Assembly: GCA_947625905.1 (NCBI GenBank)
Contig: CANQQJ010000006.1
Location: 1 to 64,000, forward strand
Direction of reading: 5' to 3'
DNA length: 64,000 bases
From: an uncultured Clostridia bacterium
Lineage (GTDB): Bacteria; Bacillota; Clostridia; Monoglobales; Monoglobaceae
Part shown: one piece after another, positions 35,425 through 42,810 of the stretch
Position numbering within the stretch: the first letter of the stretch is position 1
Layout: every line of letters begins with the position of its first letter
The notes under the pieces: model-generated
What the model was told of the DNA's origin: nothing
The model's input: only the letters and a program-made list of their open reading frames with translations
Databases searched by the model: none
Program-made: the position numbers and the translations under genes

Positions 35425-36444
35425 ATGAAAACCAAACAAATTGTATTCACAAAGCCCTATGCTGCGGAGCTTTTGGAAAGCGAATGTCTTCCGCCAAAGA
35501 AAGACGAGGTAACGGTAAGCCTGGAGTATTCCGCCATCAGCTCCGGAACAGAAAAAGCCAACTTTATCGGATTAAGAAACGGAACGAATATCTCAGAAGA
35601 TGAGGAAGCCGTTTTCCCCAGAACGGTCGGCTACAGCGCGGCAGGCATCGTGTCCGAAGTTGGCTGCGGCATAACCGATATTAAAATCGGCGACAAAGTC
35701 GTGGTATATTGGGGAAAGCATAAAAAGGACATAACCGTAAACAGAAATAATGTTTTTAAAATTCCGGACGGGGTTTCTACCCAAGAGGCCTCTATGACGT
35801 TGATTTCCACCTTTCCGCTTGCGGCTGTAAGGAAAACAAGGCTTGAAATCGGCGAATCCGCTATGGTAATGGGGCTTGGGATCCTCGGCGTTTTCGCTGT
35901 TCAGGAATTAAAGGCGGCAGGCGCGTATCCGGTTATTGCCGTTGACCCCGTGAAAGAGCGCAGGGAGTTTGCTTTAAAAATGGGCGCGGACTATGCGCTC
36001 GACCCCACAGGCGGCAACTTTGTCAAAGACGTCACAGCTTTGAGCGACGGCGGAGTGAATGTTTGTATCGAGGTGACGGGTCTTGGAGTCGGACTGATCC
36101 AGGCGCTTGATTGCATGAAAAGGATGGGCAGAGTGGCGCTTTTGGGATGCACGCGCAGTTCTCATTTTGAAATTGATTATTACGGCAAGGTACACGGCAG
36201 AGGAATATCGCTGATCGGTGCGCACACGATGGCGCGTCCTAAGACAGAGTCGTCGGCGGGACTGTGGACAGACGCTGATGATTTGAAGGCGATTTTAAAC
36301 CTCATAAAAGGAGGCCGCCTCAATTTCAAGGATATGATTTGTGAAATTCATTCTCCAAATGAGGCAAACAAGATCTATAACAGACTGGCAAACGAAAAAA
36401 ATTTCCCGATAGGAGTACTGTTTGATTGGAGGTATTGCAGATGA
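35425..36444 (+). CDS. Zinc-less MDR dehydrogenase (threonine-dehydrogenase-like), cassette B
   Basis: 339 residues from ATG 35425; GGAGG lies 11 nt upstream within the preceding gene's end. Same architecture as cassette A's 31455-32456: starts MKTKQI(V/F)FT, has SAISSGTEKAN instead of a zinc-binding CGxD, GYSAAG instead of GHE, and NAD-binding AMVMGLGILGVFAVQEL. Ends LFDWRYCR, matching VFDWRKS in cassette A. It is translationally coupled to the next gene by an ATGA overlap. Without zinc ligands it cannot be a classical zinc alcohol dehydrogenase; partnership with the Gfo/Idh enzyme is likely. Confidence 0.87.
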   Translation: MKTKQIVFTKPYAAELLESECLPPKKDEVTVSLEYSAISSGTEKANFIGLRNGTNISEDEEAVFPRTVGYSAAGIVSEVGCGITDIKIGDKVVVYWGKHKKDITVNRNNVFKIPDGVSTQEASMTLISTFPLAAVRKTRLEIGESAMVMGLGILGVFAVQELKAAGAYPVIAVDPVKERREFALKMGADYALDPTGGNFVKDVTALSDGGVNVCIEVTGLGVGLIQALDCMKRMGRVALLGCTRSSHFEIDYYGKVHGRGISLIGAHTMARPKTESSAGLWTDADDLKAILNLIKGGRLNFKDMICEIHSPNEANKIYNRLANEKNFPIGVLFDWRYCR

Positions 36445-37418
36445 AGGCAATTCTTGTAAATGAAGATAAAAGCTTACGATGGGACGAGGTTCCCGATCCC
36501 GTTCTTTCCGAAAATGATGTTTTGATAAAAGCAGAGTATGCGGCGCTGAACCGCGCGGACCTTATGCAAAGGGAAGGCGATTATCCCCCGCCCGAGGGAT
36601 GTCCCGAATGGATGGGGCTTGAGGTTTCGGGAGAAATCGTTGAAATGACCGCGGGAGCAAAGGATAAATCCGGCTTCAAGGTTGGCGACAAGGTCTGCGC
36701 CCTGCTGGGCGGGGGCGGCTATGCTGAATATGTCGCCGTGAAGTATGATATGTGTATGCCCGTGCCCGAGAATTGTACAATGGCGGAAGCCGCGGCGATC
36801 CCCGAGGCGTTTGCAACGACGTACCTAAAATTGTTTGTTGAGGGACACGCCAAAGCGGGAGACACATTGCTTATGCAGGCGGGGGCAAGCGGACTTGCCA
36901 GCGTTATCATTCCGATGGCAAAGGCGTTCGGTTTGCGCGTTATTACTACCGTTATCAGCGATCCGGAAAAAATCAAGCACTTAGGCGCAGATCTGGTGGT
37001 GGATACGAGGGTACAAAGCTTACCCGCGGTTTTAAAGGATGAGGAAGCCGCCGGCAGGGCAATTGATATTGCGATAGACTGCCTTGGCGGTCAAAATCTC
37101 GGGGATTGTCTGCCCTATGTAAAATACGGATGCCGCTGGATAGTGATCGCGGCGCTTGCTGGAACAAATACGACCATTGACCTTAAAAATATTTACAAAA
37201 AGAACATCAGAATCATTGGCAGCACGCTTCGTTCACGCACGCCCGAAATGAAGGCTGAAATTCTTTCCAGGCTTGTAAATGAGGTTTGGGAAAAGGTGGC
37301 AGACGGCGAGATAAAGCCTACCGTATATAAGGTCCTTCCGATTACGGAAGCCGAAGAAGCGCACAATATCCTTTATCGCGGCGAAAATATAGGCAAGGTG
37401 GTACTAAAGATTCAATGA
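36441..37418 (+). CDS. PIG3-like NAD(P)H quinone oxidoreductase, cassette B
   Basis: 325 residues from ATG 36441 (GGAGG 8 nt upstream, overlapping the previous TGA as ATGA; an upstream in-frame TTG is disfavoured). ALNRADLMQREGDYPPPEG and QAGASGLASVIIPMAKAFG mark the quinone oxidoreductase/PIG3 group. It is plainly paralogous to 27529-28509 over the whole length, including the C-terminal YRGENIGKVVLK. Its TGA overlaps the ATG of the metallo-hydrolase, so all four cassette B genes are tightly packed. Confidence 0.88.
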   Translation: MKAILVNEDKSLRWDEVPDPVLSENDVLIKAEYAALNRADLMQREGDYPPPEGCPEWMGLEVSGEIVEMTAGAKDKSGFKVGDKVCALLGGGGYAEYVAVKYDMCMPVPENCTMAEAAAIPEAFATTYLKLFVEGHAKAGDTLLMQAGASGLASVIIPMAKAFGLRVITTVISDPEKIKHLGADLVVDTRVQSLPAVLKDEEAAGRAIDIAIDCLGGQNLGDCLPYVKYGCRWIVIAALAGTNTTIDLKNIYKKNIRIIGSTLRSRTPEMKAEILSRLVNEVWEKVADGEIKPTVYKVLPITEAEEAHNILYRGENIGKVVLKIQ

Positions 37419-38065
37419 AGATCGCTGCATTAAAATACGGGGAATCCGTTTTTGGGGAGAACTATATTTTTAAAGGCGGAAATAAAGATAAGCGTTTGCC
37501 GATCTCATTTACGATCTATTTGATACAAACAGAAAGCAAGAACATTCTTGTGGATGCGGGTTGTGATGACGGAGCGGGATTTGAAATGTCACTGTTTAAA
37601 AAGCCGATAGCCGTATTAAAAGAATACGGACTTTCTCCGAATGATATTACCGATGTTATCATTACGCATTCGCACCACGACCATACAGAAGCCGTCAAAT
37701 ATTATGAAAATGCCGTTATACACATTCAAAGAAACGAATATGCCGCGGCAAAACGGTATATTCCAAAAAGCTTTACCGTTCATTTGATCGATGACACATT
37801 TTCATTAACGGAGAACGTAATTATTAAAAAAATCGGCGGTCATTCCATCGGCTCCTGCATTGTTTTGGCAGACAACTATGTGTTTTGCGGTGATGAGTGT
37901 TATTACGAGAAATGTTTGACGGACAAAATTTGCACGGGCGCGTCCTATAATGAAGAATTAAGCCGAACATTCATAGAAGAATACGGTAAAGATACATACG
38001 TTCCGCTTCTGTTTCATGATCCCGGTATCATGACGGGACGCATAGGTTATATGCGCATTAAATGA
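37415..38065 (+). CDS. Metallo-beta-lactamase-fold hydrolase (lactonase-like), cassette B
   Basis: 216 residues with the binuclear-metal motif HSHHDH (H85, H87, D89, H90), H143 in GGHSIGS, D160 in VFCGDE and a C-terminal histidine in LLFHDPG. The compact size and NILVDAGCDDGAGF resemble the N-acyl-homoserine-lactonase-like branch. Starts at an ATGA overlap. In this operon a lactonase opening the lactone produced by the Gfo/Idh dehydrogenase is a reasonable guess, but phosphodiesterase or thioesterase activity is not excluded. A frameshifted copy of its middle lies at 41214-41483. Confidence 0.85.
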   Translation: MKIAALKYGESVFGENYIFKGGNKDKRLPISFTIYLIQTESKNILVDAGCDDGAGFEMSLFKKPIAVLKEYGLSPNDITDVIITHSHHDHTEAVKYYENAVIHIQRNEYAAAKRYIPKSFTVHLIDDTFSLTENVIIKKIGGHSIGSCIVLADNYVFCGDECYYEKCLTDKICTGASYNEELSRTFIEEYGKDTYVPLLFHDPGIMTGRIGYMRIK

Positions 38066-38110
38066 CAACTTCTTTTTGAAATGACGCAAATCAAAAAATC
38101 ATTTCACCTA

Positions 38111-38144
38111 AAAAGCAAGCCGCGTATTCAAACGGCTTGCTTTT
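38111..38144 (+). terminator. Intrinsic terminator of cassette B
   Basis: AAGCAAGCCG and CGGCTTGCTT pair around a 9-nt loop and are followed by TTTCG, 46 nt after the metallo-hydrolase stop. The A-rich 5' and T-rich 3' flanks are as expected. Confidence 0.8.
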
Positions 38145-38167
38145 TCGTGTTGATGCAATTTCTCGCT

Positions 38168-38262
38168 ATAATATCAAATTTCCTCACGCAGTCAAACGCC
38201 TTTGGCAGTCGGGCGTTATTTGTTTTATTTTTTCATACAGCCGAACCGCTATAAGCATACCC
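38168..38262 (-). pseudogene. Fragment of a glycerol-1-phosphate dehydrogenase gene
   Basis: About 95 bp match the inside of the intact dehydrogenase gene (about 41850-41945, residues around 289-322), including the GGGCGTTATTTG-TTTATTTTTTCATAC stretch. One base is missing relative to the intact copy, breaking the frame, and both ends are replaced by unrelated DNA. Confidence 0.75.
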
Positions 38263-38392
38263 GCCGCGCACTTCTGCTGCCGAGCTGTATTTTAAGCCCC
38301 GGCAGTTCTATTATCTTTCCGAACATCGGCGTGTACGGCGAGGGATTATCCCTGCTCCGTATATGCTTCGCAAGCTCAATTAATGCGCTCAT
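38263..38392 (-). pseudogene. Truncated small phage-like gene (DUF2577-like N-terminus)
   Basis: Reads from ATG 38392, with GGGGGAGG just upstream, for about 40 codons (MSALIELAKHIRS...YTPMFGKIIELPGLKIQLGS) before joining the dehydrogenase fragment. The pattern of an N-terminal helix followed by a short barrel strand resembles phage DUF2577 proteins, but the match is weak. Clearly truncated at its 3' end. Confidence 0.35.
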
Positions 38393-38407
38393 ATTTTCCT
38401 CCCCCAA

Positions 38408-38437
38408 TAAAAAAGCGACTACCGCTCGGTAATCGCT
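38408..38437 (-). terminator. Intrinsic terminator after the Fic fragment
   Basis: On the minus strand AGCGATTACC and GGTAGTCGCT form a 10-bp stem with a GAGC loop followed by TTTTTTA. It directly follows the Fic fragment stop (38446). Confidence 0.75.
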
Positions 38438-38445
38438 TGTGTATT

Positions 38446-38652
38446 TTATTTTATATGCTCACTGAAAATGTCTTGAAGCATAAATATATCTCCGCTAACG
38501 GATTTTATTGTTGCTATCATAAGCTCATCAGTGTCAATTTTAGAAAAATCAAGTTTTTTCCCCAAGTTGCTCACAAGCATTGACAAAAATAGTCTTTGTA
38601 TACGACCATTGCCTTCTCTAAATGGGTGAAGAATCCCGGACGAGTACGACAC
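38446..38652 (-). pseudogene. C-terminal fragment of a Fic/Doc-family protein
   Basis: A 68-codon remnant containing HPFREGNGRIQRLFL, the Fic catalytic motif HxFx(D/E)GNGRxxR that transfers AMP or other nucleotides to target proteins. The N-terminal two thirds of a Fic domain are missing and a TAG lies right before the first usable codon, where unrelated plus-strand gene sequence begins (about 38639). It cannot make a complete Fic fold. It has kept its own terminator. Confidence 0.75.
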
Positions 38653-38716
38653 CTACACGGTTGTTGATATAAACGCGTTCAGCAACTTTGAATATGAGAT
38701 CATCATAACAAAGTAA
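38639..38716 (+). pseudogene. 3' end fragment of an unidentified gene
   Basis: The last 25 codons of a plus-strand frame (starting DEYDTYTVVDIN, ending EIIITK, then TAA), directly followed by a good terminator at 38728-38750, show that a real gene once ended here. The rest is lost at the Fic junction. I do not recognise the protein; a prophage origin is plausible because a terminase fragment follows. Confidence 0.45.
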
Positions 38717-38727
38717 GCCGACCTGAG

Positions 38728-38750
38728 AAAGCCGCCTTCGGGCGGCTTTT
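38728..38750 (+). terminator. Terminator hairpin within the decayed region
   Basis: AAAGCCGCC, TTCG tetraloop, GGCGGCTTTT: a 9-bp stem and short T-tract, 11 nt after the TAA of the orphan 3' fragment. Confidence 0.7.
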
Positions 38751-38925
38751 CGGCACACTGAAGCCTGACGGAACACGGCAGTTTACCACGGCGTATATCG
38801 AGATAAGCAAGAAGTCCGGCAAGAGTGAGCTTGCCGCCGCTGTCGCGCTGTATATGCTGTGCGCGGACGGCGAGCAGAGAGCCGATGTGTATGGCTGTGC
38901 CGCAGACCGCGATCAGGCGTCTATG
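38743..38925 (+). pseudogene. Fragment of a phage terminase large subunit
   Basis: About 61 codons read RLFGTLKPDGTRQF, then AYIEISKKSGKSELAAAVAL with the Walker-A-like KKSGKS, then DGEQRADVYGCAADRDQAS. This order (FGxxxxxGxRxF, NGKS-type loop, adenine/Walker-B-side AAxxxDQA) is that of Terminase_1-type ATPases that pump DNA into phage heads. The match ends abruptly after QASM; upstream it starts inside a terminator hairpin, so both ends are lost. Evidence of a former prophage here. Confidence 0.75.
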
Positions 38926-39097
38926 CTCGCGCCGTTCCGTACATTGCGCCCCAAACATACGGATAATAGCGTATCGGATGAATATTCCTGTTTTATAAGT
39001 TATTTTACGCTTTACTTCATTTTTGCCGCGATGATATAATTTAATTGTTGAAATACACAATATCATCTTAGATGTAATCAAAAAGGAGGAGCATAAA

Positions 39098-40873
39098 TTG
39101 TCAAAACTCAAAACAGTGGAGCACACCGCCGATCTATGCGTAGTAGGCGGCGGACTTGCCGGGACCATTGCCGCTCTATCGGCGGCGAGACACGGGCTGA
39201 AGGTCGTTCTGATTCAGGACAGACCTGTTTTGGGAGGCAACTCGTCATCCGAGATCCGCATGTGGGTCAGGGGCGCACGAGGCGCGTATAATCGAGAAAC
39301 AGGCTTGATATCCGAATTTGAGGAGGAGAATATCTACCGCAATCCTACTTTGGCGCCAACCTTGTGGGACAGTGTACTTTTCGGCAAAATAAAAGAAAAT
39401 CCCAACATTACCCTGCTGCTGAACGCATCTTGTCTCGACGCGGAATGCAGCGGTACAACGATACGCAGCGTCACGGCATGGCAGCTGACCACATACTCCC
39501 GGCACATAATTACGGCAAAATATTTTTCCGACTGCTCGGGGGACAGTATACTGGCTCCGCTGACCGGCGCCGAATATCGGATCGGCAGAGAAGGCAGCGC
39601 GGAATATAACGAGACGATCGCTCCGACAAAAGCGGACAGCCATGTAATGGGAATGTCGATTTTGCTTCAAGCAAGGGAGACGGATCATCCGGTGAAATTC
39701 ATTCCTCCGGACTGGGCAAATGTCTATGAAACCGACGAGGACTTTTGCGAAGATCCGCACCTCAAAGGCGAATCGAGGGATCATACTATCGGAACCGACG
39801 GCTGCAATCTTTGGTGGATGGAACTCGGCGGCGACGGTGAGGCGATCACCAACACCGAAGAAACACGAAACGAGTTGATGAAGGTCGTATTCGGCGTATG
39901 GGACCATATCAAGAACAGAGGCGATCACGGCTGTGAAAACTGGGAGCTTGAATGGGTAGGCTTTTTGCCGGGGAAGCGTGAATCCGTCCGCTATGTCGGA
40001 CCATATGTACTCACACAGAACGACATTGAGTCAGGCGGACAATTTGAGGACATTATCGCCTACGGCGGCTGGCCAATGGATGATCATGATCCCGTCGGCA
40101 TCAAGGCAGCGTCGCCTTCCGTAATGCATCCCACTCCGTCCCCATATGGGATCCCTTATCGGTGTTTGTATTCCAAAAACATTGACAACCTGTTCTTTGC
40201 AGGCCGAAATATCAGCGTCACTCACGCGGCTCTCAGTTCGACGCGCGTCATGGGCACCTGCTCCCTGCTGGGGCAAGCCGTCGGTACCGCGGCTGCATTA
40301 TGCCGACGCGGCGGAATTATGCCTCGCGATCTGAAAGACAGACTTGTGAAAGAGCTGCAGCAGGATCTGCTGAATGACGGAGTATTTCTTCCGGGCGTTA
40401 AGAGCGAAGTCGGCCGACTTGCAAAAACCGCCGAAATAAACATTTCCAAAGATGATCGCGCAGCGCTGTTTAACGGAATTGAACGTCCCCAAAAGGACGG
40501 CGGAAAAAACTGCATTATCCTCTCAAAAGGCGCAAAGCTTATATTCGATCTTAAAAAACCGGCAAAAATTGAGCAGTTGCGGCTCATGTTCGATCCCGAT
40601 TTTACGCGAGAGAGCATCACACCTCATTTTAAGCTGCAGCTTTTTGCCAGCAAATTGAATGAAGGTCTGGATTTTGAGCCGTTAAAAACGGCCGCAACCA
40701 TCGTCAGATCGTTCCGCGTTTTCGCGGATGATGAGATGATATTTGAAACAGACAACAATTATCATTCTTTGGTCAAAGTTCCGATCGGCAGGGAAATTGC
40801 GAAGCTGACCGTCGAGTTCATCGAGACCCATGGATCCGAACAGATCCGTCTGTTTGCGTGTGATTTTGCCTAA
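39098..40873 (+). CDS. FAD-dependent oxidoreductase (FAD_oxidored family)
   Basis: 591 residues. The FAD-binding Rossmann motif GGGLAGTIAALSAARHG (17-33) is followed by VVLIQDRPVLGGNSSSEIR. Later FAD-contacting segments include YFSDCSGDSILAPLTGA and DNLFFAGRNISVTHAALSSTRVMGTCSLLGQAVGTAAAL-type sequence. The last about 130 residues form a beta-sandwich-like domain. TTG start at 39098 is supported by GGAGG 8 nt upstream and no nearby ATG. A weak promoter with TATAAT at 39035-39040 precedes it. These PF12831-type proteins are common in glycan-degradation loci; the substrate is usually unknown. It is intact although decayed DNA lies on both sides. Confidence 0.85.
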   Translation: MSKLKTVEHTADLCVVGGGLAGTIAALSAARHGLKVVLIQDRPVLGGNSSSEIRMWVRGARGAYNRETGLISEFEEENIYRNPTLAPTLWDSVLFGKIKENPNITLLLNASCLDAECSGTTIRSVTAWQLTTYSRHIITAKYFSDCSGDSILAPLTGAEYRIGREGSAEYNETIAPTKADSHVMGMSILLQARETDHPVKFIPPDWANVYETDEDFCEDPHLKGESRDHTIGTDGCNLWWMELGGDGEAITNTEETRNELMKVVFGVWDHIKNRGDHGCENWELEWVGFLPGKRESVRYVGPYVLTQNDIESGGQFEDIIAYGGWPMDDHDPVGIKAASPSVMHPTPSPYGIPYRCLYSKNIDNLFFAGRNISVTHAALSSTRVMGTCSLLGQAVGTAAALCRRGGIMPRDLKDRLVKELQQDLLNDGVFLPGVKSEVGRLAKTAEINISKDDRAALFNGIERPQKDGGKNCIILSKGAKLIFDLKKPAKIEQLRLMFDPDFTRESITPHFKLQLFASKLNEGLDFEPLKTAATIVRSFRVFADDEMIFETDNNYHSLVKVPIGREIAKLTVEFIETHGSEQIRLFACDFA

Positions 40874-40905
40874 CACTTTGTTTTCCCCTAAATACAGCGT
40901 TTGAA

Positions 40906-40927
40906 GGGCGCAGCTTTCGCTGCGCCC
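40906..40927 (+). terminator. Terminator-like hairpin after the FAD oxidoreductase gene
   Basis: GGGCGCAGC, TTTC loop, GCTGCGCCC: perfect 9-bp stem, 33 nt past the stop at 40873. There is no T-tract, so termination is uncertain. Confidence 0.45.
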
Positions 40928-40972
40928 GGCATGGCGTACACGGAAAGATCGGTTTTTTATGAATCAACGAAT

Positions 40973-41185
40973 TTACTTTCTTTTTCTGTATTTCAAGGGC
41001 GTTGTTCCCGTAATTCCGGCAAAAACTTTTCTAAAATGGTTTTCGGAATGAAACCACGCCAAGCTGCTTATGGTCGCAACAGAGTAGTTCTGCTTTTCCA
41101 AATACTCGATTGCGACGTTGATTTTGATGAAATTCTGAAATTTAACGGGCGTCTGCCCTAATTCTTTCCGGAACAAATGGTAAAA
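40973..41185 (-). pseudogene. Broken duplicate of an AraC gene 3' end
   Basis: About 210 bp match the last 70 codons of the AraC gene at 33538-34305 in the same orientation, about 90% identical by eye, and end in the same KYRKRK. The upstream three quarters are absent; the homology stops at the codons for YHLFRKELGQTP and passes into a piece of the cassette B Gfo/Idh gene. It contains only half of a DNA-binding domain and no sensor. Confidence 0.8.
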
Positions 41186-41483
41186 AGAAAACCCGTATTC
41201 ATATGACTACGAAGCAAGAACATTCTTGTGGATGCAGGTTGTGATGACGGAGCGGGATTTGAAATGTCACTGTTTAAAAAGCCGATAGCCGTATTAAAAG
41301 AATACGGACTTTCTCCAAATGATATTACCGATGTTATCATTACACATTCGCACCACGACCATATAGAAGCTGTCAAATATTATGAAAATGTCGTTTATAC
41401 ACATCCAAAGAAACGAATATGCCGCGGCAAAACGGTATATTCCCGCAAGCTTTACTGTTCATTTGATCAATGACACATTTTCA
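41186..41483 (+). pseudogene. Frameshifted duplicate of the cassette B metallo-hydrolase, fused to a Gfo/Idh 3' snippet
   Basis: About 30 bp (coding NPYSYDYE) match the end of the Gfo/Idh gene (about 35345-35375), then directly join sequence matching 37533-37803 of the metallo-hydrolase from KNILVDAGCDD onwards, including HSHHDH. One extra T near 41396 shifts the frame, leading to a stop. The copy ends at the 3' end of the dehydrogenase gene (41467-42810), overlapping its last codons. Confidence 0.8.
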
Positions 41484-42810
41484 TGAGCGGCACCTCGGCT
41501 ATTTCATCCAAAACGCCAAGGTCCCACGCCAGGCGGGATAAAACATATTTATCCCTGATGTCCTTTGTCGCCTTGAACGTCATCGGCAAAAGCTCGGCGC
41601 TTTGCCCTATTTCCTCCGCTGTTTTTGGCGCTTGTATACAGTCAAGAATTGCTTCTGTCTCATCGGGTGACGGAAGTTCATCATTTATGATACTCAGTAT
41701 GCGGTCCCAATTATTTATTATAACATCCAGCCTCTCGGCGTGTTTTTTTACACTGTACTTTTGCTCTTTTTTCTCAAGCGCTATCATGCTTTCAGAGGCT
41801 TTTCCGAGAAATTCGCGGAGTGCTCCGTTCCACTCGTCAATATCAAATCTTCTCACATAGTCAAGCGCTTTTTGGCGGTCGGGCGTTATTTGCTTTATTT
41901 TTTCATACATCCGAACCGCTATAAGCGTTCCCACCGCGCACTGTATGCCGTGAAGCTCGACCGGTGTTCCGAATGCGGCTCCTCGCATATCCCAAATGTG
42001 CGACAAGTAGTGCTCCACTCCGGATGCCGGCCGCGAAAGTCCGGCATAACTCATAGCCGCGCCGCATATCACAAGGCCTTTAAACACGGCTGCCACTGTT
42101 TCGGGATCTCTCGCAAGAAGCTTTGGCGCCAGAACCACGCACTGTCTGAGCGCGGCGCGAACCGGCGCAGCTATCTCCTCGCAGTAATACTCGCCCGTTA
42201 TCAGATGCGCTATTCTCCACTCGCAGATGCTCACATATTTCGCAATCATATCTCCGAACCCGGATTTCAGCATTTTCAGCGGCGCTTGACACAGAATGTC
42301 CGTATCACCTATGATCACATCGGCGCTTTTTGACGGCAGCGAGATTTTCAATCCCTTCATGGTCATTGACGAGGTCGCCGATGCATAGCCGTCCATTGAA
42401 GGCGCTGTCGCAACTATTATATAGGGCTTCCCCGAAACGGCGCTCAGTATCTTGACTATATCGTTTATCACTCCCGAGCCGACTCCGATGACCGCGTCAC
42501 ATGAATTATCAAAATTCATTACCGCAAGGCCCACGTTTTCCTCATTCGGCTCTAACATATCATTTTCAAACGAATAGGCGACGATCTCGACGCCGCTTTC
42601 CGCTAAAATATCATATACTTTTTGTCCGGCCGCTCGGTATGTGTTTTTGTCGGACAGTACAAAAACCTTTTTGGCACGATATTCTTTCAAGATATCCGGA
42701 AGTATGCCGACAGCTCCGCCTCCGACCTCAACACGGTCTATTGAGGCGGTATGATCCTTTCCGCAGGCGCACCCGTGTTTTTTTATTTGATTTAACTCCT
42801 CGAATACCAT
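41467..42810 (-). CDS. egsA: sn-Glycerol-1-phosphate dehydrogenase (AraM/EgsA family)
   Basis: 447 residues; interconverts dihydroxyacetone phosphate and sn-glycerol-1-phosphate with NAD(P)H. Iron-ADH-like fold: AVIGVGSGVINDIVK (107-121) binds nucleotide, TAPSMDGYASATS is a family signature, and metal ligands are D187 (SGFGDMIAKY), H267 (GVEHYLSH) and H287 (VELHG). ATG 42810 overlaps the GDPD stop as TAATG, so the two are coupled. The last few codons (KMCH, stop) coincide with the end of the duplicated metallo-hydrolase fragment, so the native C-terminus has probably been replaced by a few residues. It is the final gene of the second importer operon. G1P is the archaeal lipid backbone but AraM-type enzymes also occur in Firmicutes. 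Confidence 0.88.
   Translation of the reverse strand: MVFEELNQIKKHGCACGKDHTASIDRVEVGGGAVGILPDILKEYRAKKVFVLSDKNTYRAAGQKVYDILAESGVEIVAYSFENDMLEPNEENVGLAVMNFDNSCDAVIGVGSGVINDIVKILSAVSGKPYIIVATAPSMDGYASATSSMTMKGLKISLPSKSADVIIGDTDILCQAPLKMLKSGFGDMIAKYVSICEWRIAHLITGEYYCEEIAAPVRAALRQCVVLAPKLLARDPETVAAVFKGLVICGAAMSYAGLSRPASGVEHYLSHIWDMRGAAFGTPVELHGIQCAVGTLIAVRMYEKIKQITPDRQKALDYVRRFDIDEWNGALREFLGKASESMIALEKKEQKYSVKKHAERLDVIINNWDRILSIINDELPSPDETEAILDCIQAPKTAEEIGQSAELLPMTFKATKDIRDKYVLSRLAWDLGVLDEIAEVPLMKMCH

Noticed and set aside
38728..38750. The terminator hairpin as part of a functional terminase gene
   Set aside because: The terminase homology starts within the hairpin and ends after about 61 codons; it is a fragment, not a gene.
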